Assembly: GCA_020631735.1 (NCBI GenBank)
Contig: CM036225.1
Coordinates: forward strand, 63,401,853 to 63,465,852
Direction: 5' to 3'
Source: Saccharum officinarum
Lineage: Eukaryota; Streptophyta; Magnoliopsida; Poales; Poaceae
Length of the DNA stretch: 64,000 nucleotides
Shown piece after piece: positions 55,850 to 64,000 of the stretch (position 1 is its first letter; the number at the start of each line of letters is the position of its first letter). Both the position numbers and the translations under genes were made by a program. The notes beneath the pieces were generated by a model, which had not been told where the DNA came from, did not search any database, and was given only the letters and a program-made list of their open reading frames with translations.

Positions 55850-57350
55850 CTTTGTACCTTGTGCCACTCCGTGTCTCCGTCCGTGCTTATAAACTCTTAG
55901 ATGAAGTATAACGGTAAATCTACATCGCACTCAGGTGTTTTTAATGCCCGGCGCGCTCGATCTAATTGCCGTCGGATCCTCCCTCTCAACGACGGTGATA
56001 TCATCGAAGCCTTCCAAGCTGTCGTGGTCGGCCTGTCGAGCGCCTCGATCCGAACCACCTCCTCTAACTTTAACAACAACTGCGCCCTTTGTTCCTGATC
56101 GAGCGGTACGAAGCAAATAGGCAAAGAACAAGCACAGACATTGGTTCGTAAGCTTTTTGACGTGGGAGAGAGAACGCATTTTTAGTGGGATAACACCACC
56201 TTCCTCTCTCTCTCTCTATATATACATACGCGAGAGAATCATGTCCGATTGAGTTCTCATCTATTCAATTGAACAAAAACACATCTACAAACTTCTTTTA
56301 CCCATCTTTCTTCATCCCCTCCTTTTGTTCGGCAAGTCTCCCGGCGAGATTTGTTGGCATCCTGGCGGCCTTGCTGGTCCTAGGAGATCCTCCACGTGCT
56401 CCTCCCTAATAGGTTTTTCCCGAGGGAAGTTCGGGAGCTTTTTCAGCCAAGAACGGGCTCTACATCGGCTTAACCGGTCTCTAGATCAATTTGATCAATT
56501 ACGCTGCGTTCTTGCTACATTGCAGATTATGTGCAATCTCTTAGGCGTCCAGGACCCTGCTAGTGCGTGATTCGAATGACCGCCAACATCAACACACTTT
56601 ATGGCGGCTCCGTTGGGGAACGCAAAGCGAATCAAGAACCAATCTACTAGCACCATGGGGAGCAAAGATGGAGCTGCCACGGAGAAGGGCGACAAGACCA
56701 GCCCCTTCAATGAGGCCAACATCATCTTCCCGCAGGCCATGGACAAGCTTTCCGATGAGTTACGCCAAAAGCTTCAAGCAAAGCTCGATGCCGATATCAA
56801 GGCTTCCTTGGAGAGCTGTACCAAGAATCAGCACGACAAGGTTACTCAGTTCCGCGAACCTGTCTATGGCGACACCACGTCTTCAGAGGCTAACGATAAG
56901 GCTAAGTATGATGAAGAGGTAAAAACCAATGATTCTTATCTTACCCATGCCAATTATACTCAGATGTTGATAGATGAAAGAAAACTGCATACTAATAATC
57001 TTCAGCATCTTGCTAGTCTACTTAATGCACGCATGATAAGACGGAGGGTAAGGCAACCGATCGTGATCAATCGGGTGCTGTGCAACTACCCCAATTTGGT
57101 ATGCCCGTGAATTTTTATGAGAATCAGACCTCTCATTCAGCAGCTCTAGCAGGCTTCAATCGGCCCCTTCGGCGCCTGAAACCGATATTGGAGCTAGCAC
57201 ATCGACACATATGGACACTCCCAATGCTCCCATTTAATGAAGCTTTAATTCGGTTTAAAGAAGACTTATCTAGATCTCTTGAGAGTAGCTTGAGTGTACA
57301 AATTAAACCTAATAGGAATGCATATCATAAGTCGTACCCTTCTTCATGAA
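55850..57350 (+). mobile_element. LTR-retrotransposon fragment with gag-side coding
   Basis: The left part (to about 56330) has LTR-like features: a CT run, a TATATATA stretch and leader-like GAGTTCTCATCTATTCAATT. From 56601 an open frame of 169 codons runs to 57110, starting MAAPLGNAKRIKNQSTSTMG, then acidic and Lys/Gln-rich with ELRQKLQAKLDADIKASLES, as in gag-side proteins of grass gypsy-type elements. It then breaks, with further frame pieces to 57349. The fragment stops where block A begins. Element family and the exact left border are uncertain. Confidence 0.5.
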
Positions 57351-57381
57351 AGCACCTGATGGATGGAGGGTACCGGATTTT

Positions 57382-58440
57382 CATAAAAAGGGACGGAGTC
57401 ACAGAGGAAGTATTATATCTACAATTGCACCACCTGGGCTTGCTAGTAATAACTATGCTCTGCAGTGTGGTAGAGATTAGAGAAGACCGAGAGAGCTCGT
57501 CGTCGGACTAATTTCAGTGAAAGTTTCATGGCATTAAATAGACTGACATGACATGAATGCCATGGGATAAAATGAGTTTCATGGCGGTGAAACTCATCTA
57601 CAATGTATTTTGAACACATAGAAACTTGAAAATTGAGACATGAAACCCCTACTGAGACTAGCTTGAAAAATAGATAACTAACTAGAAAATAGGCTCATAT
57701 AGGATTTTTTTTCTCGAGAAAGGTGAAGAGCGATAGACAAACGATATAAATGGGTATTTTATGGGTCAAACTCTACTTTATGATGTGAGAGCCCTGCCAG
57801 AGGGGCCCAGGGGCTGTAGCTAGAAATCCTACCACTTCCAAAGTTGCAGACCTTCCGCTAAGCATTCGCGCGTTCCCTGCTGTGTTTAAATGCTTTTGCT
57901 CACAAGTCACACACAGCTTTTTTTCTTGATTTTTTTTATGAGGGGACACAACTTTTTCTTGATGGGGGGCAGCCCAGACCTAAAACGATGCGAGAGTTCG
58001 TGGACCATGGGCCATGGGCCGTGGAAAGTTGGTTGCACGCGCCAAGGTCCGAGGAAAGGGAAGGGCGGAGAATCGCCAGGTCGTGTGTGTGGTCACTGGT
58101 CAGGGTGAAACCAAACCGGTCATCACCTACCACTATACGACAGTGTGACACACCAGCCGCGCACGGCGCACAAATGCAATGCGGACTGGCGGACTGCAAG
58201 CGGCGCGTCCGCGAGCGATCGAGCCGCAGTGGCCTCCGATACGGCGGTGCAGTCCATGCCGCCGTTGCCCGTTGGATTTGACCACGACGACGACCTATCA
58301 TTGCATTGCATTGGTGCCACCCGGCCGCAACGTGCGGCCAATTGTTGCCAGCTGTCCAGCACCTGCACTCGCTTCAATTCGCCGGTGACCGGCCGGCCGG
58401 TCAGGTCAACCTGCCTGCCTGCCCAGGAACATTGAAACTT
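57382..58440 (+). repeat. Block A, copy 3
   Basis: Matches 33925-35160 from CATAAAAAGGGACGGAGTCAC to AACATTGAAACTTAAAATG. Block B follows after about 40 bases, which shows the original A-B order. Confidence 0.85.
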
Positions 58441-58483
58441 AAAATGTGATGCATGCATGGTTAGTTCGTCAATAGGACTGCCA

Positions 58484-59704
58484 GACACGTGAATTGCTAG
58501 CGGAGTACGGAGTACAGTAGTGCCTAGTGAGAGAGTCTCCAGCCTGCCGGCCGGCCTCTCTGGTGACTGGCGAGTCCAGTCGTCGTGCGTGCACTCAGCT
58601 CGTGCCGTCCAGTCCCATCGACGTCGAGCCGGAGTGCTAGACACATCAGATCTGGGCCCTGCTGGCGTTCTGCATGTCCGGGCTGCAGGAAGAACGAGGA
58701 CATATTTTTTTTTTGAAAACTTAGAACGGCCTTGTTTAGATTCAAAAGGTTGAAAAAATTTGGAACTATAGTATTTCATTTATATTTGACAATTAGTGTC
58801 TAATTATGGACTAACTAGGTTCAAAAGATTTGTTTCGTGATTTATAACTAAACTGTACAATTAATTATTTTTTTACCTACATTTAATGTTGCATGTATGC
58901 GTTCAAAGATTGATGTGACAGAAAGAGAGTGAAAAAATTCTAACTTTTGGGGTAATCTAAACAAAGCCGAGGACACATCATCAGTGAATTTTTTTTTTCT
59001 TTAGAGCATAGACACATCATTAGTGATGAGCACCCACAGGGCCGGCAATGGGCTTTCTTGCATCTGGGTCCAGCAGCTGGTCACTGAAAGTCTGACATTA
59101 CCAGTTAACCCCAAGTGAAGTGATGATTAACCGGTTTCGAGCTTTCAATTACGTACACAACCCACCTTCAGGAATACTCCCTCCATTCCAGATGGAAGAA
59201 TACTTGAGCAATGTTTTATGTTTTCAGCTCGGAACTAAAGGATTTATGGTTCTTTCTGGTGTGGCGGAGAAGAAAGGGTCTGCGAGGATGGAGGATGTTT
59301 GAGGCAGAAGATCACTCACGGCCGATGAAAAGGTAAACACCGAAGAAGATGCGACTGACCTCATAAATGGGCTCTTTGTGGGCTACACTCTTATAAGAGG
59401 CCCTAGGAGAACCATAACTTTTGAGATCAGCTGCGGTCATCAGTGTGCAGCCTGCTGACTAAATTTCCCCCTTTTTATAGATTATATTATACCAATAACA
59501 TAACTTATATCCTGTGTCATACATTCCAATATGTTTTTGGAGCTTATTCTAATACGCTTTGGAATTAGACTTAGTAACGTGGTTAGAGGTGGACTATTCA
59601 AACTTTTATAAGCATGAGTTATGACTTGGGATCATGAGCGGGACATAAGCCAATTAGAACCCTAATCTCTAATTCATCATGGTCGTAAGTTCGGGTCACA
59701 GGAC
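58484..59704 (+). repeat. Block B, copy 3
   Basis: Matches 40240-41960, without its hAT element and two MITEs but with its own MITE (58735-58975). It ends at AGGAC, where the Sirevirus-like copia is inserted. Confidence 0.85.
58735..58975. mobile_element. Tourist-like MITE in block B copy 3
   Basis: The left end GGCCTTGTTTAGATTCAAAAG and the right end TTTGGGGTAATCTAAACAAAGCC are inverted. Inside are TTAGTGTCTAATTATGGAC and GATGTGACAGAAAGAG, the family motifs. The flanking GAGGACACATCATCAGTGA resumes after it. Confidence 0.85.
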
Positions 59705-61729
59705 TGTAAGGTCCAAATAGGCTAGAGGGGGGGTGAATAGCCTAATTAAAACTTCTACAAGAATTACTTAACCACAAGTTAGTACAAAAGGTGGCGGAGC
59801 AAAAAGCACTAGCTCTTAACTAACTAAGCAAGCCACCTACACAAGTCTAGTACAAGGCTATCCACTAAACACAACAACAACAAACTAGGTATAAGATGTA
59901 ATACGAAAGAAGAGCTTCGAGTGATTATACCGCCGTGTAGAGATGAGAAGTACCAATTAATCAATCACACAAGAGAAATCCTCAGGAAGAGAATGACACA
60001 AGAATTTATCCCGAGGTTCACTTGCTTCCCGGCAAGCTACTCCCTGTTGTGGCGATGCACCCACTTGTCGGTTCGCGAGCTAATCAACTATCAAGAGTTG
60101 AGCCCTCGGCGGGCGCCGCACAACCGCACACAAGATGGGGATCCTCCAAGCCACGAGCTCCACTAGAGTATCCAATTCGCGAACTCCCGCGGGGAAGGAT
60201 CAAGAACCCCTTACAACACTTGGTGAAGGCTCCAACAATCTCCAATTGCGAGCTCAATCACCTCCGCTGCTCCAAGCCGTCTACCGTGTCGGGAAACACG
60301 GAAGAGTAACGAGAAATCCGCAGCAACTCGAAGATCAAGTGCCTCTAGAATGCAACTCTCAAGCAATGCACTTGAATCTCACTCAATCTCACTCAAGATG
60401 TGCAAACAATCAAAGAGATGAGTGGAGGGGTTGTTCTCTAGCTCAAAGGATGTCTCTATATCTCAAAATGTGCTAGAGTTACCCTCAAACCCCGAACACC
60501 CTCTATTTAAAACGAAGGGGTACGCAGCTAGCCGTTACAGACGACGCAGCGAAAATCGCGCTGACCGGACGCTCCGGTCAGGGTGACCGGACGCGTCCGG
60601 TCACTACACGACAACCGTGAACAGTGCGCGTCAGAACTAGCCGTTGCCCTGACCGGACGCGCTCAACCGAGTGACCGGACGCGACAGTGCCCGCGTCCGG
60701 TCGCGTTCCAGTACGCTCCCGTTGAGACCGGACGCGTCCGATCGTTCGTGACCGGACGCGACAGTGCCAGCGTCCGGTCGCGTTCCAGTAAGCTCCAGCT
60801 GCGACCGGACGCGTTCGATCGCACGTGACCGAACGCGCCCTGCGTCCGATCAGCGCTACGCTGCGCTCGGCCTTTCTGGACGCTTGACCGGACGCTCCGG
60901 TCCCGTGAAGGACCGGACGCGCCGGTCGCGCGCTTTCCTTTTACGCCCAGTTGAACTGACCGGACGCGCTGGTCAGGCCAGACCAGCGTCCGGTCACGAA
61001 CCCTAGTGCCGCGCCGCGGTGAACTGACCGGACGCGTCCGGTCAAACCGAGACCGCGTCCGGTGCAGCGTCCGGTCACCACAGTGACCGCCGTTCGCCTC
61101 CGTTTCTTTTCCAACTTTCGGCACAGTAGAAAATAGGCGTTCCACTTCTCCAAAAAGCGCCGAATCCCGCCTCGCAAGCTCGACGGGAGGGAGAGAGGAA
61201 CCTAAACCCCTCTCTACCACTTAAACTCCACCGCCTTCGCAAATGTGCTAACACCACCAAGTGTACACCACAAAGTGCATGTGTGTTAGCATTTCACAAA
61301 CATTTTCCAAGGCGTTATGTTAGCTCTCAACTAGATCCTAATGCATATGCTCAAGACATTGATCTAGTGGCACTTGATTCCTGAGCTAACCGTGATTGCC
61401 CCTCTTGATAGTCGGCTATGTATCCTAAATCCGGTCAATCACTTCTCTACTCAACTTAGACCGGCAAAAGGAAAACCCTATGGTTATACCTTTGCCTTGC
61501 GCCCTTAGATCCTTCTCTTCCACTTGATCATCAAGTCTATCATATTATGTGCATCTCCACCATGATCAATATTTCATGTCCATGCACCATTTCTTTGTGA
61601 TCTTGTGGCCATCACTCCTTGCCACGTACACCTTCATCACATGTGTTGCTTATGCCTAACTCAAAACACTTAACACATGGCATTAGCAACTTGGTGTCAT
61701 TAATTACCAAAACCAAACTTGGGCTTTCA
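59705..61729 (-). mobile_element. 3' LTR of the Sirevirus-like element
   Basis: On the plus strand it starts TGTAAGGTCCAAATAGG and ends ACTTGGGCTTTCA, so on its own strand it begins TGAAAGCCCAAG and ends CCTTACA. The length is about 2.03 kb. The part 60560-61085 is a cluster of CCGGACGC-type palindromes. No reading frame is meaningful here. Confidence 0.9.
60560..61085. repeat. Cluster of GACCGGACGCGTCCGGTC palindromes in the LTR
   Basis: Over a dozen full or half sites of ACCGGACGC / GCGTCCGGT. Two long perfect palindromes lie at 60584-60605 and 61025-61044. Half sites sit at irregular spacing between them. The cluster is very CpG-rich. Confidence 0.9.
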
Positions 61730-61730
61730 A

Positions 61731-61743
61731 TCTCCCCCTTTTT
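61731..61743 (-). promoter_or_regulatory. Polypurine tract
   Basis: The minus strand reads AAAAAGGGGGAGA directly before the LTR start TGAAAGC (one base between). This is the second-strand priming site of the element. Confidence 0.85.
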
Positions 61744-62817
61744 GGTAATTGATGACAACCATCACAAAGATATGAAATGAAAACAATTTTCAATTTCGAT
61801 AGTATTAGCTCCCCCTACATATGTGCTTCCATGAGTTTGGTTCAATTGTGCACATATGTATGGATTTGAATTTTGGGAGAGTTACTACTATCAAATTGAT
61901 GCTAAGGTATATAGAATGGACCTTTGAAGCGTGATACCAATCGGAGTTGCCTTTATATACCATCCTTAGCATCGATGTAGCTAGACACCACTTGTAATAC
62001 ATCACTTGTAAAGATCACAAACACTAAAGTATCCCGTGAGATCAACATTATAAGCAAAGGTGTCTAGATACCACTAATAAAGCTACTTTCAACAAATCAT
62101 CATTCAAGTTCTATTTCTAGCATACACCATACAATCATGAATTATGAATTTTAGCTTTGCAATGCAACAATTCATTATGTTAATGCACATACAAATGCAA
62201 CAAACAATTCATGAGCTTGCTCCCCCTACTTGTGTGCTCAATTTTAATTGATCCCTTTCCAATGTCATATCTTTTGCTTTCTCTCCCCCTTAGTAACTTT
62301 CTCCCCCTTTGCAACTTAACTTTTTATCTCTTTGTGACTTCTCTATCTTTGTGACTTTTCTCTCCCCCTTTGTCAACAATCACCAAAAAGGTGCCAATTT
62401 TAGTGAGAGTCAAGTCAATCAATATGAGGGAGTCCAAATTATGGTTCAATCTAGATCACTTGCCTAGAATATGTAATTCGGTTTGATCCAAGGACAAGCT
62501 TCTTCACACCTCATAAAGTATAAGGGTTATCTTGACCATGTTGAATTACACATCATGAGCTCATTTTCTAGATTCAACACTAGGTTTGCAAGCCCACAAA
62601 CATGTCATATGCTACCACTAGATCAATCAAACATAGAAGCAATAGTGGTATCATATATACAATAAACTCATTTGATTTTCATGAATGAGCCTATTTGTCA
62701 TGCAAATATGTCTATATGTTCTAAATATGTCCTTAGCAAAGTATGGATGATATGCCAAACAACTTTACCTTGCTATGTCGGAGGAGAGGCATGTCATATA
62801 AGAATGTGGGGGTGCAC

Positions 62818-64000
62818 TTATTTCAAGTTGGAGAAGTCAAGTATGTTCAATTCATTCCTCAACTTGTAAAATCTCTTCTCATCAAGTGGCTTTGTAAAGA
62901 TATCGGCTAGTTGATCTTCGGTGCCAATGCTCTCAATGCTAATATCACCCTTTTGTTGATGGTCTCTTATGAAATGATGCCTAATATCAATGTGCTTGGT
63001 TCTTGAATGTTGAACCGGATTTTGTGTCATCTTGATAGCACTTTCATTGTCACAAAACAATGGCACATTCTTGAATTTTATTCCAAAGTCATTCAAGGTG
63101 GCTTTCATCCAAAGCAATTGTGCACAACAACTACCGGCACTAACGTATTCGGCCTCGGCGGTAGATAGTGCAACACTATTTTGTTTCTTTGATGACCATG
63201 AAACAAGAGACCTTCCAAGCAATTGACAAGTGCCACTTGTGCTCATTCTATCAATCTTGCATCCACCATAGTCGGAGTCCGAATATCCAATCAACTCAAA
63301 ATTAGACCCCTTTGGAAACCATAATCCAACATCATGAGTGCCCTTAAGATATCTCAATATTCTCTTGGTTGCTTTCAAGTGACTTTCTCTAGGTGAAGCT
63401 TGATATCTTGCACACTTGCATACACTAAACATCACATCCGGCCTAGAAGCGGTGACATATAGCAAACTTCCAATCATAGACCGATATTGCTTTTGATCTA
63501 TCATGTTGCCACTAGCATCAACACTCAATTGATCATTAGTGCCCATTGGTGTACTCATTGGCTTAGCATCTTGCAATCCAAACTTCTTGATCATGTCCTT
63601 GATGTACTTGCCTTGACTTACAAATGTGCCATTCTTCATTTGCTTGATTTGAAGTCCAAGGAAGTAACTAAGCTCTCCAATCATAGACATCTCAAACTCA
63701 TTAGCCATCATATTTCCAAACTCTTCACAAAAGTCTTGATTGGTTGATTCAAAGATAATGTCATCCACATAGATTTGCAACACAAACAAGTCATTTCCAA
63801 GCTTCTTGGTGAAGAGAGTGGTGTCAACCTTTCCCATCTTGAACCCTTTAGAGAGAAGAAAATCTCTCAATCTCTCATACCATGCTCTAGGTGCTTGCTT
63901 CAAACCATATAATGCCTTCTTGAGCTTGTAAACATGGTTGGGCTTCTTGTCATCTTCAAAACTGGAAGGTTGCTCAACATAAACTTCTTCATTGATGTAG
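62818..64000 (-). CDS. Copia polyprotein C-terminus: reverse transcriptase and RNase H (partial)
   Basis: Open without interruption from the window edge (64000) to the stop at 62818, so the start is outside. The frame begins in reverse transcriptase (YINEEVYVEQPSSFEDDKKP, then VYKLKKALYGLKQAPRAWYE). It carries the YVDD active site in VLQIYVDDIIFEST, a SYFLGLQIKQM stretch and MIGSLLYVTASRPDVMFSVC. RNase H follows, with SDSDYGGCK, SWSSKKQNSVALSTAEAEYV and CDNESAIKMTQNP, then RTKHIDIRHHFIRDH. It ends shortly after DQLADIFTKPLDEKRFYKLR. The intact frame over nearly 400 codons suggests a fairly young insertion. It would act in reverse transcription inside virus-like particles. An upstream ATG is not visible, as expected for an internal polyprotein part. 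Confidence 0.97.
   Translation of the reverse strand, partial: YINEEVYVEQPSSFEDDKKPNHVYKLKKALYGLKQAPRAWYERLRDFLLSKGFKMGKVDTTLFTKKLGNDLFVLQIYVDDIIFESTNQDFCEEFGNMMANEFEMSMIGELSYFLGLQIKQMKNGTFVSQGKYIKDMIKKFGLQDAKPMSTPMGTNDQLSVDASGNMIDQKQYRSMIGSLLYVTASRPDVMFSVCKCARYQASPRESHLKATKRILRYLKGTHDVGLWFPKGSNFELIGYSDSDYGGCKIDRMSTSGTCQLLGRSLVSWSSKKQNSVALSTAEAEYVSAGSCCAQLLWMKATLNDFGIKFKNVPLFCDNESAIKMTQNPVQHSRTKHIDIRHHFIRDHQQKGDISIESIGTEDQLADIFTKPLDEKRFYKLRNELNILDFSNLK

Larger units (their letters stand above)
59705..64000 (-). mobile_element. Sirevirus-like Ty1/copia retrotransposon (3' part, runs off the window)
   Basis: Minus-strand element: 3' LTR (59705-61729), polypurine tract just inside it, about 1.1 kb of non-coding sequence with several more AAGGGGGAG-type purine runs, then the end of pol. 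Long LTRs and repeated polypurine-like motifs between pol and the 3' LTR fit the Sirevirus lineage. The left flank is AGGAC (59700-59704), the likely target duplication. The same site is uninterrupted in block B at 41890-41894. The 5' half lies beyond 64000. Confidence 0.88.

Noticed and set aside
60663..61220. A 185-codon minus-strand frame inside the Sirevirus-like LTR
   Set aside because: It arises from the CpG-rich palindromes. LTRs do not encode proteins here, and the composition is Arg/Ser repeat.

Overview
The window is plant nuclear DNA. It is AT-rich and repeat-dense, with GC-rich coding islands, GT-AG introns, Stowaway and Tourist type MITEs, CACTA elements with TTTGCCGAGTG subterminal repeats, and Ty1/copia and Ty3/gypsy debris. 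The repeat style is that of grasses, most likely an Andropogoneae genome (sorghum, sugarcane, Miscanthus or maize relatives). The species cannot be fixed from the sequence alone. There is no prokaryotic-type operon, CRISPR array or complete RNA gene. Most of the sequence is transposon-derived.

Layout. 1-4285 and 22563-26613 are direct copies of one segment, offset by about 22.56 kb. Each copy carries the right part of a gene-capturing CACTA-like element and a minus-strand gene for a secreted CEP-type signalling peptide. Between them lie a solo LTR (5612-8378, TSD AGTCT), local tandem repeats, a small secreted-protein gene with an IDA-like PIPPSG motif (10477-10848), a CACTA element (13256-14616, TSD TAT) and a second solo LTR (16407-20786, TSD TAAAG). 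The second copy is followed by the two best conventional genes: a four-exon UPF0114 membrane protein gene (28261-29384, minus) and an intronless NDR1/HIN1-like LEA-2 gene (30469-31185, minus).

31.4-59.7 kb is a patchwork of local duplications. Block A is at 33925-35160, 42785-43466 and 57382-58440. Block B is at 31432-31640, 40240-41960 and 58484-59704. Later insertions dissect these blocks: a foldback Mutator-like element (32082-32790), a decayed copia element (35166-40234), two hAT elements (40456-40916, 42216-42776) and a Sirevirus-like copia (59705 to the window end). The paralogous copies act as empty sites and so document several insertions. Also here are a frameshifted UDP-glycosyltransferase fragment (47107-47578), a CACTA element (51151-52513, TSD GGT), a BAHD acyltransferase pseudogene interrupted by a MITE (54797-55676) and a gag-side LTR-retrotransposon fragment (55850-57350).

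The most unusual signal is in the presumed leader of the decayed copia element. Between 38091 and 38712 there are at least six hairpins whose stems differ in sequence but whose loops share a CCAACG core on the element's sense strand. Second is a tRNA-like pair of A-box and B-box motifs inside both CACTA elements. The genes do not form one pathway: two secreted-peptide loci, a plastid-type membrane protein, an NHL membrane protein and broken specialised-metabolism genes sit among transposons.
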